From Triplophysa rosa (lineage: Eukaryota > Chordata > Actinopteri > Cypriniformes > Nemacheilidae), in assembly GCF_024868665.1 (NCBI RefSeq), contig NC_079893.1, positions 6,899,854 through 6,963,853 on the forward strand: DNA of 64,000 bases, in the 5' to 3' direction. The position numbers and the translations under genes were made by a program. Shown piece by piece: positions 12,486 to 22,553 of the stretch (the stretch's first letter is position 1; the number at the start of each line of letters is the position of its first letter). The notes beneath the pieces were generated by a model. It did not search any database and had not been told where the DNA came from. It saw only the letters and a list, made by a program, of their open reading frames with translations.

Positions 12486-12800
12486 TTCTCATTCAGTGAA
12501 ACATTTGGTATTTGTTTGCCGGCGGCAATTGCACCTCATCACGACAACACGAGTCGTGACACGTTCACGCAGAGACATATGTAGTGCATTAGAAAGCTCC
12601 TCAGAATCCGATGAACTCCCGGAGCATGTGTTTAAGCGATCATGTACACACAAACCTAAAGGGGATTCGCCCGATGACAACGCCACATGTTATGGTGATG
12701 CGCACTGCAGGCGGCTGTCAGGAAGCCTAGTGAACGCAAACAACCACACACTTACCCGTAATCCCGTACTGATGCGAGACTGACATGAAATGCAATGTCG
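12486..12800. other. Candidate conserved element or exon-like stretch
   Basis: GC-richer, low-repeat segment inside AT-rich flanks. It is open for 95 residues on the plus strand (12496-12783) and 65 on the minus (12489-12686). The plus frame has an acidic-serine patch (ESSSESDE) but no recognisable domain. No convincing splice sites flank it. It could be a conserved regulatory element, an unrecognised exon, or chance; the sequence alone does not decide. Confidence 0.25.
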
Positions 12801-13069
12801 AGACATAATTAATGAGCCTGATTTACTGTCTGTCTGTTCGCTTACATATGCAAAGGCTGTCTGGCTGTGACTGCGTGTTGGTTTTTGATTGCAGGAGTTG
12901 AGAATATCAGATCGTTGAAGTCTACATTAGTCAGCTGAATGACTTACACTTAGTAAAACTCTTTAAATGTGATTCAATGATTGTTTGACATTTGTGAAAC
13001 TATAGGGGATGAGAACTGCTACACAAATAAACAATTCTGGAACTGGATGCTGATTGGTCAATACAGCTT

Positions 13070-13210
13070 TTCAAAACAATCACATGGCAATTTGTACATT
13101 CTCAATTATAGGCTTGAGTATAATCAGCTTTTGCCCCAGAGACATTAGGTTTAAGGGTGGGGTTAGGGGCGGGGCTTCATACGTGCTTTTTCCGATTCAC
13201 ACTGTATAAA
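13070..13210. repeat. Dispersed GGGGTTAGGGGCGGGGCTTC repeat, copy 1
   Basis: TTTAAGGGTGGGGTTAGGGG followed by CGGGGCTTCAT is the core of a fish repeat also present at 37290-37445, and more weakly at 32575-32770. The flanks near 13080 and 13200 are degraded relatives of a CGTACGAATT inverted end. Likely a MITE. Confidence 0.55.
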
Positions 13211-13317
13211 TGAAAAAAACAAACAAACCACAAACGATTCCAAATTCAACAGCTTTTACACATGTTTGTATGGCATTTCTAATATTATTGCCTTCCTAAA
13301 ATGAATCATTTAGTTTT

Positions 13318-13372
13318 TCTCACTGTTGTAAGTCGCTTTGGATAAAGCATCTGGTAAATGCCTAAAAGTACA
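13318..13372 (+). mobile_element. L2-type LINE/SINE 3' tail fragment
   Basis: TTGTAAGTCGCTTTGGATAA and the following GCATCTGGTAAATGCC match the conserved 3' tail shared by fish L2-type LINEs and their SINEs. Nothing upstream is recognisable as coding or tRNA-like, so only the tail is called. Confidence 0.7.
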
Positions 13373-13425
13373 GTAAATGTAATATTTAAACAGGCATTTT
13401 CTAAAGGAAGAATAACAGTTGAAAC

Positions 13426-13719
13426 TAGGGATGCACCGATATCAGTATCGGTATCGGGCCCGATACTAAGCTCATGTACTCGCACTTGTACTCGTAAAAA
13501 TGCACCGATACCAAAGACCGATACCTCATGTGACATAACTGACAGAAATTTGTTGTGAAATTTGCTTTGAAAGTTTGTGAAAAGCACATCTTTTTTTTCA
13601 TAATGTGTTTGAGGTAGAGTTGTTTTTAACTATGAAGCAGGCATCGGTATCGGCGAATACCAGAAAAAAATATCGGTACTCGTACATGCTCTTTAAAAAA
13701 TAGTATCGGTGCATCCCTA
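13426..13719. mobile_element. hAT-type palindromic MITE, GATGCACCGAT family
   Basis: TAGGGATGCACCGATA at the left is the inverse of TATCGGTGCATCCCTA at the right, after correcting one base. The flanks GTTGAAAC (13418-13425) and GTTGATAC (13720-13727) match at seven of eight positions, the target-duplication length of hAT elements. The body is filled with inverted TATCGGTAT motifs. 294 bp, no transposase. A 121-bp relative is at 39894-40014. Confidence 0.85.
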
Positions 13720-14132
13720 GTTGATACATTTGCTACCATTTCTATGAAAATGTGTGTGGTATCCTTTTAAAGTTTTATTATGTAGATTTTTTTACAGAAG
13801 CACTTTTTATTGAGTCACATAAATTACTGCTTAAAAAACGTGTCACGTTCTTGTTCTAATCATCCATACGTCCAATGTCCGGTTGTAGAATGTCTAATGT
13901 AGTTTGAAGGCGCTCCCTAGAGTCAACAATTCGGATCTTCTGTTCTAATTTGACAAGGAGATCCTATCCAAAGTCCAATTACAATCAACCAGATCTTCCC
14001 ATTTCATTTCATTTGTCCATTGTTATCCCTCCTGACATTTCAGTAATTTATACTTTTTAGGTTTATATAGTGGTAGGGTTTTTCAACCTCCGGTCCTAAG
14101 GACACACAGCTCTGAACCAGAATTGAGAACCC

Positions 14133-15045
14133 ACAATTTACATTTATGCATTTGACAGATGGATTTATTCAAAGTCAGGTGCTGACGGAAGAGATGTGTT
14201 TTCAGCCGATTCTTAAAGATGGCTACAGAATCTGCTGATCTTGTAGCAGCGGGCATATCATTCCACAAATGTGGAACAGATCCAGAGAAGGTACGTGAGA
14301 GTGATATTTTTCCTTTTTGGGATGGCACTAAAAGACGTTGTTCTTTTGCTGAGCGTAGGGATCTGGCGGGTACATAGGTCTGTATTAGATAGTGAAGATA
14401 TGGGGGTGCCAAACCAGTGGTGGTCTTGTAGACCAAGAGCAGAGCTGTGAATTTAATGTGAGCGACTATAGGGAGCCAATGTAACTTAATGAAGAGAGGA
14501 GTGACGTGTGCTGTCTTCGGTTCATTGAAGACCACTCTTGCCGCTGCATTCTGGATCATCTGAAGAGGTTTGGTTGTGCAAGCTGGAAGTCCAGTCAGTA
14601 GCGCATTGCAATAGTCCAGTCTGGACAGGGCAAGAGCCTGGACTAGGACTTGCGTAGCTTACTCGGACAAGAGAGGTCTAATTTTCCTAACGTTGTAGAA
14701 GAAATCTACTGGACCGGGTGGTGCTGGCAACATCATTTGTGAAGTGTAGCTGATCATCGATTGACCCTCCCAGGTTTCTGTCCATTCTGGAAGGTGTGAT
14801 GGTTGATGAGCCTAGTTGAATGGAGAGGATGTGATGAATCTTTGGGTCGGCCGGGATTACAAGCAGTTCTGTTTTTGCAAGGTTCAGCGGCAGGTGATGG
14901 TCCTTCATCCAGAGCGAAACGTCACTCAGGCATGCTGAAATGCGTGCAGAGACAGTCAGATCGTCAGGCTGAAATGACAGTTGTGTATCATCCGCATAGC
15001 AGTGATAGGAAAAGCCATGTTTCCGAAGCACAGAACCTAGGCATT
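14133..15045 (-). mobile_element. 5'-truncated L2/CR1-like LINE
   Basis: A minus-strand non-LTR retrotransposon end. It covers the distal reverse transcriptase and C-terminal region, then a 3' tail (inverse of CATTTATGCATTTGACAGAT, 14140-14159) of the type shared with the window's SINEs. Similarity stops abruptly near 15045, typical of 5' truncation during reverse transcription. A stop codon in the 14560-14686 gap breaks the frame, so it is dead. Clade assignment rests on the tail and the LHWLP-type C-terminus, from family knowledge. Confidence 0.85.
14170..15031 (-). pseudogene. Reverse transcriptase fragment of L2/CR1-like LINE
   Basis: Encoded the polymerase that copies LINE RNA into DNA at the target site. 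The upstream segment (15031-14687) has HCYADDTQL, the catalytic YADD motif with both aspartates, followed by a thumb-like region with a WM..H.L.LN..KTE stretch. The downstream segment (14559-14170) has the C-terminal motif LHWLPI, an APPYL piece and FKNRLKTHLF, typical of this clade. The two segments are in different open stretches, separated by about 127 bases that still read as family sequence but contain a stop. Everything before the YADD motif (endonuclease and fingers) is missing, so no activity is expected. Family identity is confident; the exact clade is less so. Confidence 0.85.
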
Positions 15046-16041
15046 TTCACATTTTTACTGATAATGCAATGCTCTTCAGCTACAGACATACATTTCATGT
15101 ATTTTGTACTACAAAAAGTAGTACTTCGTAAATTATGAGTAGTAAAGTAGTACATTTTACTACCAAATTACATTTGACATCAACACTAATGCTGTGCAGC
15201 GACAATTTCATTTGTTAGAATCAAATTTCGATATAAAATAACTAAATAAAATTAAATCATCATATGGTGTACAGCAATAAAAATGAATTTGGATAAAGAT
15301 TTATTTATGAAATATTGTTCTATTAGAATTATGAGGCAGGAATTTTAAGGAAGACAGTTCTAATGACCTGGGATTAGAAACAACAACTGAAGCATGACAT
15401 TTCTTATCAATTGTGCTCTCGAATCAATAAATGATTATGACGGTGGAAATGCTTCAGACTTCCTACACGCATATTCGTTTACAGTGTTACAGTGTACAGT
15501 GACATGCCTCACATTGGAAAATGTTCGAATTAAATGTCATTCTCTTTACACACACATGCCCACATAGACTGTCCGGGAACATCTTGATGTCTATAGCCTA
15601 TCGTGGTTGAAGTGTTAAAAAGCTTGTGATGGTTTTACATTAACATTTAACTCTAAAACACCCACACGCGCTACTCAAATAATCAGCTCTAATCTGTTTT
15701 ACCTAGCAGGCCATGGTGTAATCCACTTAGAACGCTTGCTGCGCTATCATGTGATGTCTTTCAAGCCCTGCTATTGGCTGGAGGGTAGTAGTTCACCGTG
15801 CCAGGTTGGCTGCCAATCAAAAACCACCGGAGGCTCAGTGTACTGCGTTTTAAAGGTTACCATTTAATACAGTGAATCGGCTGCTCTCTAATATCGATTC
15901 AGACTGTGTCTGCGCGCACATGTGTTTTTCTGCGGGGGAGAATCTAAATTCTTTTGTTATGACCTTACGCACTTCCTTTTCTTTAAAATACCACATTCCC
16001 AACAGATCCACTCATGTGATTTTACAGTGATAATGTAGTGT
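15046..16041. other. Unique sequence, no gene
   Basis: 15700-15870 is less AT-rich and holds two CCAAT-type motifs in opposite directions (GCTATTGGCTGG and TGCCAATCAAAA), so it could be regulatory. No start site or frame supports a promoter call. Confidence 0.35.
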
Positions 16042-16049
16042 ATCAGATA

Positions 16050-16660
16050 GTGTTGGGCAAGTTACTCTGGAAATGTAATTCAATTACTGATTACTCCTTT
16101 TAAAAGTAATCAAGTTACTGGTCTAATTACTTTATTTCAAAAGTAATTAGTTACACTACTTGTTACATTACTCGTTACATTACTACCCCCCACCCCTCAA
16201 AAACACAAAATAACCTCAAAACAAAACATAACATGTTGCTAATAGCAGCCTGGCACTCGACAGTGGAAGTTGATTCATTGCTCTCTTGCCCGGTGGCGTT
16301 ACTTTCTCCAGAAGTTTAACCGTGCTGTACTGCCCTTTCAGGTTGTTTTTCACGGGAGAGAGGGTTTTGCTTACCTCCACATGACCGACAACGCACAACA
16401 ATGTTCTTGCCTTTGACAGAAATAAACTCAAAATAATGATTGTATTTCCAGCTACAGAACGCATACGTTTCTCTCGATGAGTTTGTTTTCGCTGGTAGTA
16501 CCAAAGATTGATACAACGGCACCGATGTAACGCAGCTGTAACGTATAGTTACCTGGGCTTGGAACTAATCTAATGACTATTTTAGGAATTATAACTCGTT
16601 AAATTATTCTGTTACCAAAAAAGTAATCAAACTACAGTAACGTGTTACTGCCCAACACTG
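16050..16660. mobile_element. hAT-type non-autonomous element, perfect 8-bp target duplication
   Basis: The left end GTGTTGGGCAAGTTACT and right end AGTAACGTGTTACTGCCCAACACTG are inverted repeats of the well-known fish CAGTGTTGGGCA class. ATCAGATA flanks both sides exactly (16042-16049, 16661-16668), as in hAT insertions. The left end seems to lack the first two bases (CA). 611 bp with inverted TAATTAC/GTAATTA motifs near the ends. Frames of up to 82 residues inside are not transposase-like. Confidence 0.92.
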
Positions 16661-16668
16661 ATCAGATA

Positions 16669-17019
16669 TGATAACCTATGCTGGAGGCAAACGCAGGTTT
16701 AAAGAAAAAGCCCTCACTTCATGTAGAAAACTCCCAGTGGTAAGTTTTATTGTTCAGAGGTTGCACTTTCACAGTTTACGAGACTTAATAGAGTTCTTAG
16801 ATGTATCTGAGCGTCAACTATATCTCTGATGTTTCTTCCTTGGGAGTAATAAAAATAGAAAGTGGATGGGTACATTTTCTGAAGAAAATTTGTTTTCTCA
16901 ACAAACAAAAAAAGTTTTCAGGTACGAAACTAAAACAGCCCATCTCCATCACTCAGAATGATACACTAGTGCTGAGCTGGGGTCCTCAGGGGGCTACAGA
17001 GAGTTTCAGTATACTGGCC
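16669..17019. other. No gene seen
   Basis: A 74-residue plus-strand frame (16801-17025) has no recognisable features. Confidence 0.4.
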
Positions 17020-17402
17020 AAATAAAATAATAAAAAATTCTCTAATGTATTTGGTAGTGGAGAAAAAAAGATCCTGTAAAAAAACTATATTTTTCCGGCA
17101 GTTGGGGTGCCAGTAAAAAACGTTAAAAAAAAGTCACGTAGAATTTACATGTTTTTCATGATATTTGTGTAAATTTGCAGTCTTTTTCTGTAATTTATTT
17201 GTAAAAAATCCTGCAAAAAATCGGTATTTTTTCAGCAGCTGGGGTAACTGTAAAAAACATTTTTCCACAAAGTCATGTCATCATGTTTTCTTGAGAATGT
17301 GCAGGCTTTTCTGTAATTTGATGTTTTTTAACCATATTTCAAAAAGAGACAAAAAAAAATCTGTTTAAAAACAGGAAAATTTCTGTAATTTTTTTTACAG
17401 TG
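17020..17402. repeat. CTGTAATTTTTTTTACAGTG repeat with internal duplication
   Basis: The right end (TTCTGTAATTTTTTTTACAGTG-like, 17380-17402) and a left-hand partner rich in CCTGTAAAAAAA are typical of an abundant fish MITE. Inside, a unit of about 130 bases occurs twice: CAGTTGGGGTGCCAGTAAAA (17098 on) and CAGCTGGGGTAACTGTAAAA (17237 on), each followed by an AAAGTCA block. Confidence 0.6.
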
Positions 17403-17504
17403 CATGGTTGATATGCTTAATAGGAATTTAGCCACTGTTCCAGGTCAAAAGAACCCATATCAATGTCTGTGACTCATGGGGACTAGGGTCCAATACAGGG
17501 TGAC

Positions 17505-17797
17505 TGTTACGTGTAGTGGAGGCAGAGATGCGCACGACAACGGGGTATAATCCAAAAGGTAATTTAATAACAAGTCCACAAGAAAACCCAGGAGCCAGAC
17601 ACACATTAACACAAACATAAACAATACCGGACAAAGACCTGAACTAAGGGGAGAACTTAATAAGGACAGATAGAGGGGTAGACAGGTGATGGGATTAACT
17701 CATAATGTCCAAATGATGGGGATCAGGTGAGACGGGTGCAAAGGATTATGGGGAGTGTAGTCCGGTGCAAAACTAAGGCAGACAGTGGATTGTGACA
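17505..17797 (-). mobile_element. Solo LTR, minus strand, perfect 5-bp target duplication
   Basis: A TG...CA-bounded element of 293 bp, flanked on both sides by GTGAC (17500-17504 and 17798-17802), the duplication length of LTR retrotransposon integration. Read on the minus strand it starts TGTCACAATCC, is pyrimidine-rich, has a poly(A)-signal-like TTATTAAA about 50 bases before its end, and ends CGTAACA. No internal region or second LTR is present, so it is either a solo LTR left by recombination or a tiny TRIM-like element. Likely Gypsy-type, by resemblance only. It shares its TGTCAC...CGTAACA design with the LTR at 28044. Confidence 0.85.
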
Positions 17798-17834
17798 GTG
17801 ACTGTATTTTACTTTATAAAAAGTCAAAAGACTA

Positions 17835-18022
17835 AATTACAAAAGGTTCTTCACAGCGATGTCATAGAAGAACAATTTTTGGTTCCCCAAAGAACCATCT
17901 AGTAAAAAGTTCTAAAGAACTATTTCTTTTTTTTTTTTAATTGAAAGAATGAAAAGTTCTTTGCACGTGAAAGGTTCTTTATGGAACCGTTCAGTCAAAA
18001 AACAGCTTTTTAAAAGAGTGTA
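17835..18022. mobile_element. AAAGGTTCTTTAA-type MITE, inverted copy
   Basis: GTGAAAGGTTCTTTATGGAAC and TTTTTAAAAGAGTGTAG at the right are the inverse-orientation signature of the repeat at 5187. The left part contains AAAGGTTCTTCAC. Self-complementary in part. Starts about 30 bases from the solo LTR. Confidence 0.6.
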
Positions 18023-18583
18023 GTTATTTACTAGTATGTAATTTTAATCTCATGTAATCTGTTTCTGCTTTATTTGATTTGACCTGCATTTCCTTAACAT
18101 GTTTGTGCTTCTTGGAATAGATTGTATTAAAGTTAATACCACATGACTAGTGCAGAAAATTTCATACACTGATAATCTATCCTTGGGACATCACTAAGCC
18201 ATCAGAGAGAATGCTGGGTAATTAATCAGCTGCCCTTGACTCTGTCACAGCATACTAATCACCATTCGGAAGGCTGACTTAAGCCTGACATTGAAATTTT
18301 ATCAGAGATAGCACAGGACTGATAAAATGGTATAGTTTGAGTCTTACCAGCATAGACAGCAAACTAAATAATACACACACACACCCACACGCACACACTC
18401 ACACCCAAAACAATGGGCCTCCCATAGACTGTTATATAACTTTTTAGTGAAAATTAATAGTTAGTGAAAATGTACATTATAGCAATATATATATTACATT
18501 ATAGCATATATATATATATATATTTATACTGTATATATATATTTACATTATATAATAATTAATATAGTGGGCTAATTATTATC
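18023..18583. other. Unique sequence; candidate conserved core and TA array
   Basis: 18170-18310 contains GGTAATTAATCAGCTG and a stretch with no simple repeats, of conserved non-coding appearance. A TATATA array follows at 18500-18545. No gene. Confidence 0.35.
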
Positions 18584-18591
18584 CTATAGAC

Positions 18592-18862
18592 TAGTGGTTC
18601 TCAAGGGGGCCCCAGCTGACTTTTAAGGGGGCCTCAAGATGATTAATATTTTAAAATTAGCATTGAAATACATAAAAAAATAAAAACATGATATTTCTTA
18701 TGATTTGGCCATTTTTATAATTAATTAATGTTTTTTTAATGTCAAACTCCAAAATAATGTTTTTGAGTAGAAATTTGAAAGTTTTTGTGAGTGGGACGGG
18801 ACCCTTTGAGTATTTTTGAATACAATGATGGGCCTTGGAGTCAAAAAGATTGAGAACCTCTG
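18592..18862. mobile_element. hAT-type MITE, AGTGGTTCTCAA family, copy 1
   Basis: Left TAGTGGTTCTCAA and right TTGAGAACCTCTG are inverted ends. Flanks CTATAGAC (18584-18591) and CTATAGAT (18863-18870) match at seven of eight positions. Interior 271 bp, AT-rich, no frame. Copies with the same ends but different interiors are at 35435 and 39202. Confidence 0.85.
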
Positions 18863-18870
18863 CTATAGAT

Positions 18871-21800
18871 GATCATTTTTACAGTAAGCATCACTAATAT
18901 ACACGTTTGGTGACGTTTGATATTTTTGGATATTTTGATATTAGTAAATGCATCAACTATCATGAGCTAAAAAACGAGCAATAACGTTTTCAGTGTTTAT
19001 TAGTGATGGTGCATAATGTTACCAGTTATATTAGTAAATGCTGAAATTAACATGAACTAAGATTTAAAAAATGCATAGAAGTATTGTTCATTGTTAGTTC
19101 ATGTTAGCTAATGTCACTAATGTTAACAAATACAACCTTATTGCAAGGTGTTACCGATACTGTTACTGATGAGGTGTACAGCCAAAGTACTTGTATTTTG
19201 TAAAAATACCATATATATTTCATACACCATTTTTATTTCTTGCCTGAAATAAATCTTCTTTGGTATTTACTGTAAAGCTGCATTAATATATAATATTGTA
19301 AAAAAGCGCTATTCAGTAAAAATACATTTGAACTGAACTGAAAAAACAAAGCTCAAACATTTGCATCTTCTAATAATATAATACATGTACAATCTGATAT
19401 AGGTCTGGTTCTTCAGAGGGGAAAGTGGGCTTTTAAAAATTAACAACACACAAGCACTACTGTGCATGGCTCACAGAAAACAATTCTGGTAAGTTGGTGT
19501 AGTTGCCCTGATTGGGACCTTGCCAGATCTTTTTACTCGGTGTCTATCTGCCAAAACACGTCATCTCTTCTTTATATGCTTTTCTTTTTGCTTCTCATCT
19601 TTTCCTTTGTTCAGGGAGCATCAGACTGAGGCAAGTGCCATTCACACACAAACGCATACACACAGCATCCCAGGCAGGAGTCTGACAGCATGAAAGGTGA
19701 ATGGAAGAAGGGCACAGCCAGGAAGCCTTTTGATCAGGATACAATCATTGTTTTAGTTAATCAGTCAATTTTCCATGCTCTAATATTCAAATGCCTGTAC
19801 AACAGCAAACAACAACCCAGCAAATGAGAGGAGACAGACAGGGGGAGAGAGAGAGAGAGAATGCAGTAAGCCAAGGAGATGCTCTACTGGAGGTTGAATT
19901 GCATTAGATGAAAGAAGAGTTCACCGTATAGATTGCTAAAACATACATCATGGAGCTCTTGGACGGCAACATTGTGTCAAGTTTACGACGGCTTATTGAT
20001 TTTCAGACTTGAGGCCTCTTTGAAGGATCTAAGACCAAAAATGTTTTAGATTTAGATTGCGTTGGAGCATGGAATGCAATTGTGTAGAAATTCAACCCTT
20101 TAATGTGGCACAAGGCAATAATAAACCGAATAAATACATTTGAGGAGCAGTATTCTTTATAGACGCAACACAATCCCGAATGCCCCGACACTCTGAAATC
20201 TACCAAACTGTAATGGCTCATTTATAATGAGAGTGAAAGAAACTGCCGGCAAGAATCACCAGTAAAGATTTGCATTAAAACGATTAAGTGAGTAAGAAAC
20301 TGATAATAAGTTAGGAATACGCTACATAGAAATACACAGTTTTAATGTTAACATTCCGCTGAGGCAAAAGTAAATTGCTTCGTATAGGTTGTCTTTATGT
20401 TTTCTTTACAAAAAAGCTTTGATGTTTATAGCATCTTCAAAGCTATCCTGCACCACTGGCGACACCCCATGAAATTTTCATACATAATAAATTATAATCT
20501 GTTTCCAAACAGGTTTCCCAAACAGCTTTCCATCTGACATTGTTTGATTTAAAAACACGTCCCACCCCAAGCTCTCAACTCTCATCCCATTGGCAGAGAG
20601 ACACCTTGACATTTTCTGATTGGCTAATAGATGCAAGCCACTGTCTCGGGATTTTTACAGAGCCAGGTGGGATTTCTCAGAACAACATTTTGTTATCTGT
20701 CAGACAGTAGTATCACTATGTGTGGTATTAAAAAAGCCTTTCCAGCAGACCAAAGATCTTCTCATTTTAGTGAGAAACAACATCATACAGCAACTGTGCG
20801 CTGACATCGCTTGAAATTCTAACAGTGACAACGTTATTTACAGGTTTCAAACTCCATCTGAATCACTGACTGAGTGACAAGTCATTTCAGGGACTTCATT
20901 GAAAGCCCATGTCAAGAGCCGACATCATTCAGAACCTCAGAAATGGCAGAAGACAAGCCTGTTTAAAGCAAACCTCACTCAGAGCGAGGACCAAAGACTA
21001 ATACTGCAAAATACACCACACTCGGAAATCGAAAAGGTTTGATGTTTGCACACAAATTGGTCACAAAAAAAAAAAATGCAGGGGAAAATGAATATGTTAA
21101 GACAAAAAGCGGCCTAAGCAGTATCTTTAGGAATACATTCTTTCCACACAGCACTAACACAAACGCATTCACATTTCCTTTGATAAAAACAGCTTTGGTT
21201 ACACTGCGACTGGTAAAATGCTTAAAAAACTGCGAATAATGTCGGTGGGGTTTTGATTACACATCAGAAGCAGAGAAAAGAGAAGAATTCTGAGGGAATT
21301 TCAGAATGGCGAGTGACATTTACACAAATTATAAATAAACAAGTGCAAATCTTTTCCACGGGTGAAAGAAAGTACATGTTAAACAATTACTTTCCCTGTT
21401 ATTTTCTTTCCTTTTGAAAGCCCTGAGAGGATGTGTTTGTGTGTGTAGATTTGCGGACACGTGTGATTTCTGAGGTCCCACTGCAGGATTAATGTGTTAG
21501 CATGTCTGTGCCATCGGTGGACAAAGGCCCCACCGGACCGAACTGTGTATGTCTGATACGTTCGGTCCCTTAGCTCAAATTAATTTGGGCTCAGTTCTAG
21601 GGCTGTGTTTCTATCATATTTAAACACAGGCGAGATTAGCATGGCATTGTATTTATTTGCAGCTAAAAAGCCTCCGGGTATCGTGTCTAAAGCGCTTTCT
21701 TGTTTTTTTGTTGTCTTTTTCTTCCATCGCTTCCTTCTTCTGTCATTCTCAGAGGTCCATCTCTCTCCTTCTGTCTCGGTCTTTAATTCCTGGGCTCTTG

Positions 21801-22045
21801 TGGGTCTCACAGCATCTAAAGTCCTGCAGGAAAATCTAACAGAATTCTGCCCAATATTCATCACAGCGGCTGATCAACTCTGCAGTCGAACCTTGACAAC
21901 AGGCAGATAAAAGCATGTTTATACTGCACTCACCTTCAAATACTCTATGCTTAATGCATTTGGCACTGTTCTCATACATACATACATTTTATGTTATGTT
22001 AAATATGACTGGTCAAACAGTAGTTGTACAAATTAAAATAAAACA
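18871..22045. other. Mostly unique DNA, no gene
   Basis: A short (GA)n run is at 19844-19862. 19960-20235 is a low-repeat stretch of conserved appearance. Open frames at 20003-20221, 21580-21864 and 21605-21910 overlap each other on opposite strands and have no domains. No transposon ends were found. Confidence 0.4.
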
Positions 22046-22553
22046 TACAGCCCTTTCCAAATGTTCATTTAATCAGTATTTCTAGATGTGTTGTGGTCAT
22101 TTCAGTCCAGTGTCTGTTGAATTTCAACAAAATCAAACTTCAGGAGTGACAAAGTCATCCAACAGCAACGTGAAAGACTGACAGCATGACAAGACATTCA
22201 AAAACTATGATAAAAATAGAGGCTATCACATAAAAAAACAATTAACTTTTTCTGTACAAATATGACTGTTGTATTGCTTAAACGTGAATAGGAACTCTGT
22301 ATTTTTTTCAGATTTTAAAAAAAATTCAGAGCATCTTTTCTGTTGTTTTGACCCGTTTCTCCAGTTTTCATTTTCTGCAAATAAATACAAATAGAAACAA
22401 TGTTTTTATTTGAAATTTGGGAGAAATATTGTTAGTAGTTTACAGAATGAAACAAAAATAATAATTTTACCTAAGCACATACCTATAAATTGCACATTCT
22501 GAAAAACTGAAAATGGTCTTTGAAACGGTCTCTTAATTTTTCTCGTGGCTATA
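22046..22553. mobile_element. Tc1/mariner-type MITE, copy 2
   Basis: Same element and orientation as 6268-6766. The right end TCTCTTAATTTTTCTCGTGGC plus TATA is better kept here, while the left terminal repeat is shortened to TACAGCCCTTTCC, losing the CACGGAAAAA part. It contains a TTTCTGTTGTTTTGACCCG piece that copy 1 lacks, so the copies are independent insertions or subfamily members. No transposase. Confidence 0.85.

Noticed and set aside
14803..15138. 111-residue plus frame
   Set aside because: Antisense shadow of the LINE reverse transcriptase fragment.
15700..15870. Promoter with two CCAAT boxes
   Set aside because: No associated gene, start site or CpG island; two short motifs are expected by chance.
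16216..16522. Transposase frame inside the 16050 hAT element
   Set aside because: Frames of 68 and 82 residues have no hAT dimerisation or catalytic motifs.
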